Origin: Haloarculaceae archaeon H-GB1-1
GTDB lineage: Archaea; Halobacteriota; Halobacteria; Halobacteriales; Haloarculaceae
Length of the DNA: 64,000 nucleotides
Reading direction: 5' to 3'
Assembly: GCA_029688825.1 (NCBI GenBank)
Contig: JARUKX010000012.1
Location: forward strand, 26,428-90,427
The position numbers were made by a program, and so were the translations under genes. The notes under the pieces were generated by a model. The model did no database searches and was not told where the DNA came from. It worked only from the letters and a program-made list of their open reading frames with translations. Within the stretch, counting starts at the first letter, position 1. Each line of letters opens with the position of its first letter. Positions 1 to 7,476 of the stretch are shown in pieces.

Positions 1-245
1 AGATCGGCGGCGAGGACGAGGAGGAGGCCGCCCGCTACATCGCCGAGTACATGGACACGCCGGTCGCCGGCTTCATCGCCGGCCGCACGGCCCCACCGGG
101 CAAGCGCATGGGTCACGCCGGCGCGATCGTCTCCGGGTCGGGCACCGGGACCGCGGAGAGCAAGATCAAGGCCCTGGAGAACGCGGGCGTTCCGGTCGGC
201 GACACTCCCGAACAAGTCGCAGACCACGTCGAAGACCTACTCTGA
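1..245 (+). CDS. sucD: Succinyl-CoA synthetase (ADP-forming) alpha subunit, C-terminal part
   Basis: This is the last ~80 codons of a gene that begins before the window; the frame is open from base 3 and ends at TGA 243-245. The protein is the alpha subunit of the TCA-cycle ligase that converts succinyl-CoA, ADP and Pi to succinate, CoA and ATP. The tail shows the family-typical stretch [17 protein letters not shown] followed by a [10 protein letters not shown] segment; the His in MGHAG is the phosphohistidine of the family. The sucC partner is expected just upstream, outside the window. The stop is followed immediately by a perfect hairpin and the promoter of the next gene, so this is the end of its operon. 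Confidence 0.95.
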   Translation, partial: IGGEDEEEAARYIAEYMDTPVAGFIAGRTAPPGKRMGHAGAIVSGSGTGTAESKIKALENAGVPVGDTPEQVADHVEDLL

Positions 246-253
246 GTGACTGG

Positions 254-273
254 TTTCGGCGGTAACGCCGAAA
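254..273. promoter_or_regulatory. Perfect 8-bp inverted repeat between sucD and the kinase promoter
   Basis: TTTCGGCG and CGCCGAAA flank the tetranucleotide GTAA. The repeat starts 9 nt after the sucD stop and its right arm runs into the TATA element of the next gene. It could act as the sucD 3' hairpin or as an operator over the BRE/TATA of the kinase gene; the sequence does not decide between the two. Confidence 0.5.
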
Positions 274-282
274 AATTATATC
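271..282 (+). promoter_or_regulatory. TATA element of the histidine kinase gene
   Basis: An AAAAATTATATCC block is centred about 29 nt before ATG 306. That spacing predicts a leaderless transcript and is the main reason for preferring ATG 306 over the upstream in-frame GTG at 246, which would overlap the promoter. Confidence 0.65.
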
Positions 283-305
283 CCTTCCTCTCACAGTTCT
301 GCCCA

Positions 306-2603
306 ATGAGTGCCTCGACCGGTGGAGACGTGTGCGTGCTCCACGTCGACGACGACCCTGCCCTGCTCGACCTCAGTGCCGAGTTTCTCGAACGCGAGCG
401 GGACTCGTTCTCGGTGAGGACGACGACGGACGTCTTCGAGGCACTCGAAGTCGTATCCGGGGAGTCCATCGATTGCGTCGTCAGCGACTACCAGATGCCC
501 GAGATGAACGGGCTCGAATTCCTGGAGGAGGTGCGGACGCGTCGACCGCGCATCCCGTTCGTCCTGTTCACCGGCAAGGGGAGCGAGGAGATCGCGAGCG
601 AAGCCATCACCGCTGGCGTGACCGACTACCACCAGAAGGGCGGTGGCGTCGAGCAGTGGACCGTCCTCGCGAACAAGATCGACATCGGCGTCGACCACTA
701 CCGGGCCGCCGAGGCGCTCCGGGAGAGCGAGAACCGATATCGTACCGTCGTCGAGCGAAGCCACGACGGCATCTTCATCTATCAGGACGGTATCATCCGG
801 TTCGTCAACGACCGGGCGTGCGAGATTACCGGCTACGAGCGTGCCGAACTGGTCGGGACGCCGGTCGAATCCCTGCTTCACGAAGCCGACCGCGAGCGCG
901 TTCTCGACGTCGTCAGGGGTCACACCGGTGACGAACGTGCCGAGTCGCCGACGACGTATCGGGCGCGCATCCGCCGAAAGGACGACGAGGTGAGACACCT
1001 CGAACTCAGCGCCAAGGAGATCACGTACGAGGGTGTGGAGTCCGTCCTCGGATCCGCCCGAGACGTCACCGAACAGGTCGAACAGCGTCGCGCCCTCCAG
1101 CGGGAACGCGACCGCATCTCCGCGCTCTTCGAGAACATCGCGGTCCCCATCATCTACTACGAGTTCGACGGGACGACGCCGCACATCCGGGACGTGAACC
1201 CGGCGTTCGAGAAGACCTTCGGCTATCCACGGACCGAGGTCGTCGGCGCGAACATCGACGACGTGATCGTCCCGCCGACCTACGCCGACGAAGCGGGATG
1301 GTTCAATCGTCGCCTGCAGTCAGGTGAGCGGATCGAGGCGGACGTCACCAGACAGACCGCCGAGGGCCCGCGGGAGTTCCACATCCTGTCCGTCCCGCTC
1401 ACGCCCGGTCAGCGGTGTGACCGCGGCTACGCCGTCTACACGGACATCACCGACCGGAAGCGCCACGAGCAGCGACTCAACGCCATCCAGGAGAGCTCGC
1501 GGGAGCTGATGCGGGCAAACACGGCGCGAGAGGTCGCAGAGATCGTCTCCAGGGCAGCGAAGGAGACGCTCGAGTACCCCATCAATAGCGTCATGCTCGC
1601 CGACGCGGACCGGACCGAGCTGGTCCCGGTAGCAACGACACCCGAGGTGGCCGAGTACCTCGACGAGCCGCCGACGGTACGGGCCGGAGACGGACTCATC
1701 TGGAACGCGTTCGAACGCGGCGAACCGCGCGTGTACGACGACGTTCGGACGGACGACGACGTCTACAATCCCGACACGCCGTTCAGGAGCGAGTTCTACG
1801 TTCCCATCGGCGAGCACGGCATCTTCGTCGCGGCGTCGGCCGAGGCCGGGTACTTCGAGCAACGTGACGCCGCGCTCGTGAAGGTGCTGGCAGCCAACGC
1901 GGAAGCGGCGCTCGAACGCGCCGAGCGAGAGATGGAACTGCGAACCCAACGCTCGGCGCTGGAGCGACAGAACGAACGCCTCGACGAGTTCGCCAGCGTC
2001 GTCAGCCACGACCTGCGAAACCCGCTGAACGTCATCCTCGGTCGGGTCGCCGCCGCGCGCGAAGCGCCCGCTCCCGAACACCTGGACCGAATCGAGGAAT
2101 CGGCCCGGCACATGGAACGACTCGTCGAAGACCTGCTGTCGCTCGCTCGTGAGGGCGAGGTCGTCGACGAGGTCAGTTCCGTCGACCTCGAAGCTGTCGC
2201 GCAGAGCGCGTGGCAGCAGGTCGATACGCAGAACGCGACGCTGACGGTCGAACCGGACGTTTCGACGGTTCAGGCGGACGAGCCGCGTCTACACGAACTG
2301 CTGGAGAACCTCTTTCGCAACGCGATCGACCACTCCGATCCCGGCGCGATGGGCGTTCACGTCACGGTCGGCCCGCTCCCGGGCGGCGGCTTCTACGTCG
2401 CCGACGACGGACCGGGTATCGACCCGGAGGACAGGGACCAGGTCTTCGAGCGGGGCTACACCAGCGAGGACCAGGGCACGGGGTTCGGCCTGTTCATCGT
2501 GGCCGACATCGCCGACGCGCACGGCTGGTCGATTTCCGTCCAGCAGAGCGACACGGGCGGCGCGTGCTTCGAGGTTCGACCCGACGATTCGGACGGGGCG
2601 TAA
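306..2603 (+). CDS. Receiver-PAS-PAS-GAF sensor histidine kinase
   Basis: This is a cytoplasmic signal-transduction kinase of 765 residues with no membrane segment. Domains in order: an N-terminal receiver (about 8-120, acidic pocket VDDD, phospho-acceptor D61 in VVSDYQMPEMNG), two PAS domains (about 140-260 and 265-380), a GAF domain (about 385-535), a HisKA dimerisation domain with H568 in VVSHDLRNPLN, and an HATPase_c domain with NLFRNAIDH, DDGPGID and the GTGFGLF lid. Placing the receiver before the kinase core is common in haloarchaeal kinases and suggests that it is itself an input from another kinase. No cognate output regulator is adjacent. The upstream GTG at 246 would add 20 residues, but it covers the TATA box and was rejected. 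Confidence 0.88.
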   Translation: MSASTGGDVCVLHVDDDPALLDLSAEFLERERDSFSVRTTTDVFEALEVVSGESIDCVVSDYQMPEMNGLEFLEEVRTRRPRIPFVLFTGKGSEEIASEAITAGVTDYHQKGGGVEQWTVLANKIDIGVDHYRAAEALRESENRYRTVVERSHDGIFIYQDGIIRFVNDRACEITGYERAELVGTPVESLLHEADRERVLDVVRGHTGDERAESPTTYRARIRRKDDEVRHLELSAKEITYEGVESVLGSARDVTEQVEQRRALQRERDRISALFENIAVPIIYYEFDGTTPHIRDVNPAFEKTFGYPRTEVVGANIDDVIVPPTYADEAGWFNRRLQSGERIEADVTRQTAEGPREFHILSVPLTPGQRCDRGYAVYTDITDRKRHEQRLNAIQESSRELMRANTAREVAEIVSRAAKETLEYPINSVMLADADRTELVPVATTPEVAEYLDEPPTVRAGDGLIWNAFERGEPRVYDDVRTDDDVYNPDTPFRSEFYVPIGEHGIFVAASAEAGYFEQRDAALVKVLAANAEAALERAEREMELRTQRSALERQNERLDEFASVVSHDLRNPLNVILGRVAAAREAPAPEHLDRIEESARHMERLVEDLLSLAREGEVVDEVSSVDLEAVAQSAWQQVDTQNATLTVEPDVSTVQADEPRLHELLENLFRNAIDHSDPGAMGVHVTVGPLPGGGFYVADDGPGIDPEDRDQVFERGYTSEDQGTGFGLFIVADIADAHGWSISVQQSDTGGACFEVRPDDSDGA

Positions 2604-2724
2604 GCCGGTCGCGACCGGTTCAGCCCGACGGTGGAAACCGATAGACGGCGCTGGTAAGCTCGGCGAAATCGCACCACGTAAACGTTCCGATGGGGATATA
2701 TGTGATGATACAGAAATATTACGT

Positions 2725-2961
2725 ATGCCCCACACCTGTCGGGACTGCAAGCAGACGTTCACCACGGAACTCGAACTCGAGCTCCACAAGGACACGTGTT
2801 CGGCCGGCCAGCTGTTCTGTGACAACTGTGGCGAGCGATTCGCCGAACGAACGGCGACGAAGGACGGGTGGCACTATCGATGCCCCACAGAGGACTGCGA
2901 TGGTGAAGGAATCGGCGACGACATTCATAAAGTAAGTAACGTACGACTCGAAACCCACTGA
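2725..2961 (+). CDS. Small double zinc-finger protein
   Basis: A 78-residue protein with two zinc-binding units. The first is a C2H2-like finger at the N terminus (CRDCKQTFTTELELELHKDTC); the second is a zinc-ribbon-like pair (CDNCGERF followed by HYRCPTEDC). Haloarchaeal genomes carry many such micro zinc-finger proteins, generally of unknown function and possibly nucleic-acid or protein binding. A TATA element (GGATATATG, 2694-2702) lies about 27 nt before the ATG, so the gene has its own leaderless promoter. It converges on the SRPBCC gene with a 3-nt gap. Confidence 0.8.
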   Translation: MPHTCRDCKQTFTTELELELHKDTCSAGQLFCDNCGERFAERTATKDGWHYRCPTEDCDGEGIGDDIHKVSNVRLETH

Positions 2962-2964
2962 CGC

Positions 2965-3375
2965 TCAGCTATCGCGTTCGCACCGATCGACGATGCGCCG
3001 AATCGCGACGGCACAGATGACCACGTAGGGTGCCGCGACGGGCGGCACTTCGAACACGACTCGGCAGGTAGCGTGTCCGAGACTTTCTACTCGGTGGCCC
3101 GTCGCGGGCACCCCCGCGACGCGCCATCCCCACCGATACGCCCGACAGGACGTGACCTCGAACGGCAGCCATAGCCCGCCGACCGTTCTGACGCGACCGG
3201 TCGTCCCCGCTCGGACGTACCGGTCGGTCGCCTCGACGGCACGCACGCTCGGGCCCCACTCCGGCCACCGTTCGGTATCAGTGAGCAGCGACCACGCAGC
3301 GGTGGCCGGACACGCGACGCGCTCGGCGACGCAGAGGCGTCGGCCCTCCGGCGTCCGTTCGAGGGAGAGGTCCAC
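2965..3375 (-). CDS. SRPBCC (START-like) family protein
   Basis: A 136-residue protein of the SRPBCC/polyketide-cyclase superfamily, a hydrophobic-pocket fold that binds lipids or other non-polar ligands. The family signature is visible: the strand VAERVACPATAAWSLLTDTE leads into WPEWGPSVRAVE, followed by a glycine-rich strand and an FEVTSCR segment. I prefer the GTG at 3375 to the ATG at 3438 because homologous proteins start at the DLSLERT strand and because the extra 21 residues look non-coding. The upstream A/T block around 3420-3427 (ACTATACA) reads as a TATA box on both strands and may serve this gene and the divergent ABC operon. The ligand is unknown. Confidence 0.75.
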   Translation of the reverse strand: MDLSLERTPEGRRLCVAERVACPATAAWSLLTDTERWPEWGPSVRAVEATDRYVRAGTTGRVRTVGGLWLPFEVTSCRAYRWGWRVAGVPATGHRVESLGHATCRVVFEVPPVAAPYVVICAVAIRRIVDRCERDS

Positions 3376-3455
3376 GTGATACCTTCGTTCCCCACCCAGA
3401 TAGTAGCCACTACGGAGCCAAACTATACAGTGGTTCACCCGTAAGGGGAGAGCGA

Positions 3456-4325
3456 ATGATAGAAGCCCGGGGCCTTCGCAAGGAATACGGCGGTTTCGTC
3501 GCCGTGGAGGGCAGCACGTTCTCGGTCGACAGTGGGGAAGTGTTCGGCATCATCGGTCCGAACGGCGCCGGAAAGACGACGACGCTGAAGATGCTCGCAG
3601 GGCTGCTCGAACCCACCGACGGAGACGTCTCCGTTGCGGGCTACCAGGCTGGGGAGACGGAGATGCGCAAGCGGTTGGGCTTCCTGCCGGAGGAATCACC
3701 GCTGTACGAGGAGATGACGCCCGTGACGTATCTCTCCTTCTTCGCCGACCTCTACGACGTTCCCGGCGGCGTCGCCGACCGGCGCATCCACGATACGCTG
3801 GACAGACTCGACCTCGAACACCGCGAAAGACCGCTGGGCGACATGTCGAAGGGCATGAAGCGGAAGGTCGCCATCGCGCGGTCGCTCATCAACGACCCGG
3901 ACGTGCTCATCTACGACGAGCCGGGCAGCGGGCTGGACCCGCTGACGACCAACTACATCATCGAGTTCACGCGCGAGCTCGGCGAGCAGGGGAAGACCAT
4001 CGTCTTCAGCGCGCACAACCTCTTTCACGTCGAGAGCATCTGCGACCGCGTCGCCATCATGAACGAAGGCCGCATCGTCGCGCGTGGCAACCTCGACGAA
4101 CTCCAGCGCGAGTACGGCGAGACGCGCTATCACGTGTACACGACCGTCGAGGTAGCGGACAGCGTCAAAGAGAACGGGAACTACCGACGGGTCGTCGAGA
4201 GCATGGACGCCGTCGAGGAGACGCGCGAGGCCGCGACGGCGCGAGGCGGGAGCGTCGTCGACATTCGGACCGAGGAATCCAGCCTCGAGGAAGTGTTCCT
4301 GAACGTCGCCGAACCGGAGGCGTAA
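3456..4325 (+). CDS. ABC transporter ATP-binding protein (ABC-2 type)
   Basis: The 289-residue nucleotide-binding subunit of an ABC-2 type transporter. Visible motifs are Walker A GPNGAGKTT (34-42), the signature MSKGMKRKV (about 130-138), Walker B VLIYDEP (150-156) and the switch His in FSAHN (H187). The C-terminal ~60 residues after the NBD resemble the accessory domain of Nat/CcmA-like exporters. It is the first gene of a three-gene operon: its TAA is followed one base later by the ATG of the permease-PrsW fusion, and a second permease follows. The substrate is unknown. ABC-2 systems usually export or act mechanically on the envelope. Confidence 0.9.
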   Translation: MIEARGLRKEYGGFVAVEGSTFSVDSGEVFGIIGPNGAGKTTTLKMLAGLLEPTDGDVSVAGYQAGETEMRKRLGFLPEESPLYEEMTPVTYLSFFADLYDVPGGVADRRIHDTLDRLDLEHRERPLGDMSKGMKRKVAIARSLINDPDVLIYDEPGSGLDPLTTNYIIEFTRELGEQGKTIVFSAHNLFHVESICDRVAIMNEGRIVARGNLDELQREYGETRYHVYTTVEVADSVKENGNYRRVVESMDAVEETREAATARGGSVVDIRTEESSLEEVFLNVAEPEA

Positions 4326-4326
4326 G

Positions 4327-6330
4327 ATGGGGGCCGGACGCTGGCTCCGCACTCGCAGCAGGAACGTCCTCCGTATCGGCCGGTGGGAGATCACGAAGAA
4401 CGCCGGCGGCGTGGACAAGCGAACGATCCTCGTCGCCGCCGTCGCCATGGTCGGACTCGCGGCGATGGCTCCCGTGGCGGCGAACCAGGGCGTCGCGCTG
4501 GACAGCGGACTGTATCGCGTCGGGGTCGAGCCGTCGAGTCCCTACTACGGCGCGGTCGCCGCCGACCCGACGTTCGTCGTGCAAGCGCCGAGTCCCGAAG
4601 CCGTCGAGAAGGGCCGACAGGAGGTACTCATCCAGGGTGGGACGGTAGCTGACTACGCTCGGACACAGAAGGGCCGCGCCGCGCTGGCGGAACTCCGCTC
4701 GACCGTCCAGCGATACAACGACGCGCGGATGGTCGACGAGCCGAACCAATCCGCCGCCTTCCCGGTGCTCGTCGACCTCCGGTACGTCGACCGCGACGTC
4801 TCCCAGATCGTCGTTCCGAACGGAGAGAGCGGGAGCGACGAGACGGGAAGCGATTCGGGTACCGACCTCTCTGTGGGAACTGAGACCGACGGAGCGTCGG
4901 CCGGCGACGGCACGTCTACCGCGAGCGGTGACGGTGGCGGGTCGAGCGGCGGTGACGACGGCGGTTCGACGGCCGAGGGAACGGCCGGTACGGCGACCGA
5001 CGGCGACGACGACGGTTCCACAGGGACCGACAGCGGTGAGGACGGTTCCACAGGGGCCGACGGCGACGACGCCACGACGACGGCCACCGACACGGACGGC
5101 GACCAGAGCGGTGGCCTGCTCGGCTCCGTCGGCGACCGCTTCACGGCCAGCCTCTCCGGCGGTGGCGTCAGCGGAACGCCGTCGGACATCCAGCCGCCGT
5201 TCCCGTTCCGGTCGCTGGTGCTGGCGTTCGTGTTCGTCCTGCCGCTGAACTTCATCATCCAGGCGTACGGCTCGACGATGCTCAGCGAGCGCATCAAACG
5301 CCGCGGCGAACTCCTCCTCGTCGCGCCGGTCAGTCGCGGCGACATCATCGTCGGCAAGACGCTGCCGTACTTCGCGGCAGCTATCGGCATCGCCGCGGTC
5401 ATCGCACTGGGGCTTGACGGCGGTGCCGTCTCGGTCCTCGCCGTCGCCCCGCTCGCCATGCTGTTCCTCTCGGCGACGTTCCTGGGCGCGATGTTCGCTC
5501 GCTCGTTCAAGGAACTCACGTTCGTCACGGTGACGGTGACGGTCTCCCTGACGACCTACGCGTTCGTCCCGGCCATCTTCACGGACGTCACTCCCATCGC
5601 GCTCATCTCGCCGCTGACCATCGTCGTCCGGGACCTCCAGGGGCAGGCAATCGGGCTCGGCGAGCTGGCGTTCTCGACGCTGCCGCCGACTGCGACCGCG
5701 CTGGTCCTGTTCGGACTCGGCGCGGGGCTGTACCGCGAGGAGGACATGTTCACCCAGCGGCCCATCCCGCTGAAGGTGCTCGACGCGCTGGCAGGTCGCA
5801 TCAAGCGCAAACGAAGCGTCGCGTTCGTGACCGCGATCCTCCTGCCGTTCGTGCTGGTGACGGAACTGGTGGCCATCGCCGGGCTGTTCGCGTTGCAGGC
5901 GCTCTCGCTCCGGCTCACCATCGTACTCACGCTCGTCGCCGTCGCCGTCATCGAGGAGGTCGCCAAGAGCCTGCACGTGTACGCGGGCTACGTCCACGCG
6001 AAGTTCGACCGGAGCTTGCGAACGGCGCTGACCGTCGGTGCGCTGAGCGGCGTGGGCTTCTTCCTCGTCGAGAAGCTGTCGCTCATCGTCCGCCTCGCGG
6101 ACCTCATGTCGCTCGACATCGGCCGGGCGGCGTTCAACGAATCGGCGCTGTCGGGGCCGGTCGTGCTGTCGTTCCTCCTCGCACCGCTGGCGCTGCACGT
6201 CGTCACCGCGTCCATCTCGGCGGTCGGCGCGCGCCGGAGCAGAGAGAGCTACTTCCTGGCCCTGCTCGTCGCGATCGCGGTTCACGTCGCGTACAACCTA
6301 ACGGTGGTGATGGTCCTTGGCTGGCAGTAA
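4327..6330 (+). CDS. ABC-2 permease fused to a PrsW-type intramembrane metalloprotease
   Basis: A 667-residue two-part membrane protein. Part one is an ABC-2 permease: a first TM helix (about 33-52), an extracellular domain, a Ser/Thr/Gly/Asp-rich linker (about 167-263), then a cluster of TM helices (about 297-465) with a cytosolic segment RRGELLLVAPVSRGDI typical of such permeases. Part two (about 498-667) has the hallmarks of the PrsW protease family: EEVAK (543-547), GVGFFLVEK with E582, and histidines H624 and H653 in membrane helices, the expected metal-ligand and catalytic set. PrsW proteases cleave membrane-anchored substrates; in Bacillus this releases a sigma factor. Here the protease is covalently tied to an exporter subunit. 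The gene starts one base after the ATPase stop and overlaps the next permease by 14 nt. Confidence 0.85.
   Translation: MGAGRWLRTRSRNVLRIGRWEITKNAGGVDKRTILVAAVAMVGLAAMAPVAANQGVALDSGLYRVGVEPSSPYYGAVAADPTFVVQAPSPEAVEKGRQEVLIQGGTVADYARTQKGRAALAELRSTVQRYNDARMVDEPNQSAAFPVLVDLRYVDRDVSQIVVPNGESGSDETGSDSGTDLSVGTETDGASAGDGTSTASGDGGGSSGGDDGGSTAEGTAGTATDGDDDGSTGTDSGEDGSTGADGDDATTTATDTDGDQSGGLLGSVGDRFTASLSGGGVSGTPSDIQPPFPFRSLVLAFVFVLPLNFIIQAYGSTMLSERIKRRGELLLVAPVSRGDIIVGKTLPYFAAAIGIAAVIALGLDGGAVSVLAVAPLAMLFLSATFLGAMFARSFKELTFVTVTVTVSLTTYAFVPAIFTDVTPIALISPLTIVVRDLQGQAIGLGELAFSTLPPTATALVLFGLGAGLYREEDMFTQRPIPLKVLDALAGRIKRKRSVAFVTAILLPFVLVTELVAIAGLFALQALSLRLTIVLTLVAVAVIEEVAKSLHVYAGYVHAKFDRSLRTALTVGALSGVGFFLVEKLSLIVRLADLMSLDIGRAAFNESALSGPVVLSFLLAPLALHVVTASISAVGARRSRESYFLALLVAIAVHVAYNLTVVMVLGWQ
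5011..5055 (+). repeat. Coding direct repeat in the low-complexity linker
   Basis: The 15-mer GACGGTTCCACAGGG occurs at 5011-5025 and again at 5041-5055, a 30-nt period inside the Asp/Gly/Ser/Thr linker of the permease-PrsW protein. The repeat encodes DGSTG units. Such repeats allow slippage, so linker length may vary between strains. Confidence 0.7.
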
Positions 6331-7399
6331 GGACGTCCTCTCGGACCCGCGGACGGCACTCGCTCGCCGGGAACTGTCCTCGCTGTCCCGCGAGAAGACC
6401 ATCGTCCTCGCGTTGCTCATCCAGCTGTTCGTCGCGTCGTTCTCGTCGTTCCTCGTGGTCGGCCTGACCTCGCTGTACGACCCCGGGTCGGTGGCGAGCG
6501 ACGACATCGTCGTGGGCGTCTCCGGTGACCAGCGGGACGCGCTGGAGGAAGCCGCCGCGCGGCAGGACGGGATACGGGTGCGAACATACAGAACTCGAGC
6601 CACCGCTCTCGCCGCGTTCCAGGCCGGGGACAGGGACGACCGCGTCGACGCGGTGGTCCATGCCTCGACGTTCGACGGGCGCATCGACGCCGAAGTCACC
6701 GCGCCACAGAGTTCCATCCGGACGACCGTCGTGGTCCAGCAGGTGCGGACGCTGCTCGAAGCCGTCGAACGGAACGAGCGGGCCGTGCGCGAGAGCCACC
6801 TCACTCGCGAGGTGGTCCCGCTGCCCCAGGAGGTTCCCGCCAGCCCGTACTTCGGGTTCACCTACACCGTCCTGATTCCTCTGTTGCTGTTCCTGCCGCC
6901 GTTCATCAGCGGGTCGGTCGCCGTCGACTCCATCACCGAGGAGATCGAGCGGGACACGCTGGAGTTGCTCCGCGTCTCCCCGGTCTCGCTGGTCGAGATC
7001 GTCGACGGCAAGGCCGCCGCGATGATCCTCCTCGCTCCCGCCCAGGCGCTGCTGTGGATCGGACTGCTGGCGTGGAACGGGATCGCCGTCTCGAACGTCC
7101 TCACGCTGCTGGTCGCCGTTACGGCCATCGCGGCGCTCGTCGTGAGCATCGGTCTCGGACTCGGCGTCCAGACCGCACAGCGGCGGCAAGCACAGCTGTT
7201 GTACTCCGTGCTGGTTATCTTCGTCTTCGGGCTGGCCGTCTTCCTGCCCGAGCACCCGACGACGACGGTGGCGAAGTTAGCAGTCGACAGCGCGTCGGTG
7301 CTCTCGTACGCCCACGTCGGTGGCTACGTCGTGCTCGCCGTCGTGGGCTACGCGCTCCTCAGGTCGGTCGTCGGGCGAGTCGACGCAGAGAATCTGTGA
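6317..7399 (+). CDS. ABC-2 type transporter permease
   Basis: A 360-residue permease, the partner of the upstream ATPase and permease-PrsW fusion. It has an N-terminal TM helix (about 28-48), an extracellular domain of about 120 residues, then five or six TM helices. The conserved cytosolic stretch EEIERDTLELLRVSPVS is diagnostic of ABC-2 permeases. The only start after the in-frame stop at 6308 is TTG 6317, which overlaps the upstream gene by 14 nt and implies translational coupling; TTG is an unusual start. The two permease halves probably form a heterodimer. Confidence 0.82.
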   Translation: MAGSKDVLSDPRTALARRELSSLSREKTIVLALLIQLFVASFSSFLVVGLTSLYDPGSVASDDIVVGVSGDQRDALEEAAARQDGIRVRTYRTRATALAAFQAGDRDDRVDAVVHASTFDGRIDAEVTAPQSSIRTTVVVQQVRTLLEAVERNERAVRESHLTREVVPLPQEVPASPYFGFTYTVLIPLLLFLPPFISGSVAVDSITEEIERDTLELLRVSPVSLVEIVDGKAAAMILLAPAQALLWIGLLAWNGIAVSNVLTLLVAVTAIAALVVSIGLGLGVQTAQRRQAQLLYSVLVIFVFGLAVFLPEHPTTTVAKLAVDSASVLSYAHVGGYVVLAVVGYALLRSVVGRVDAENL

Positions 7400-7476
7400 A
7401 CGGCGGCCGGTCGCGCCGGGTCGACCCCACCGTTTTCCACGTCGGGGATGTAGGTCCAGGACGAGAGTGATCCAAC

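Noticed and set aside
246..305. An upstream GTG start for the first histidine kinase
   Set aside because: The extra 20 codons overlap the hairpin and TATA box; ATG 306 has the expected leaderless spacing.
4165..6285. A 706-codon open frame on the minus strand opposite the permease-PrsW gene
   Set aside because: It is Arg/Asp/Glu-rich with no domain and mirrors a GC-rich coding strand; the plus frame has clear motifs and operon spacing.
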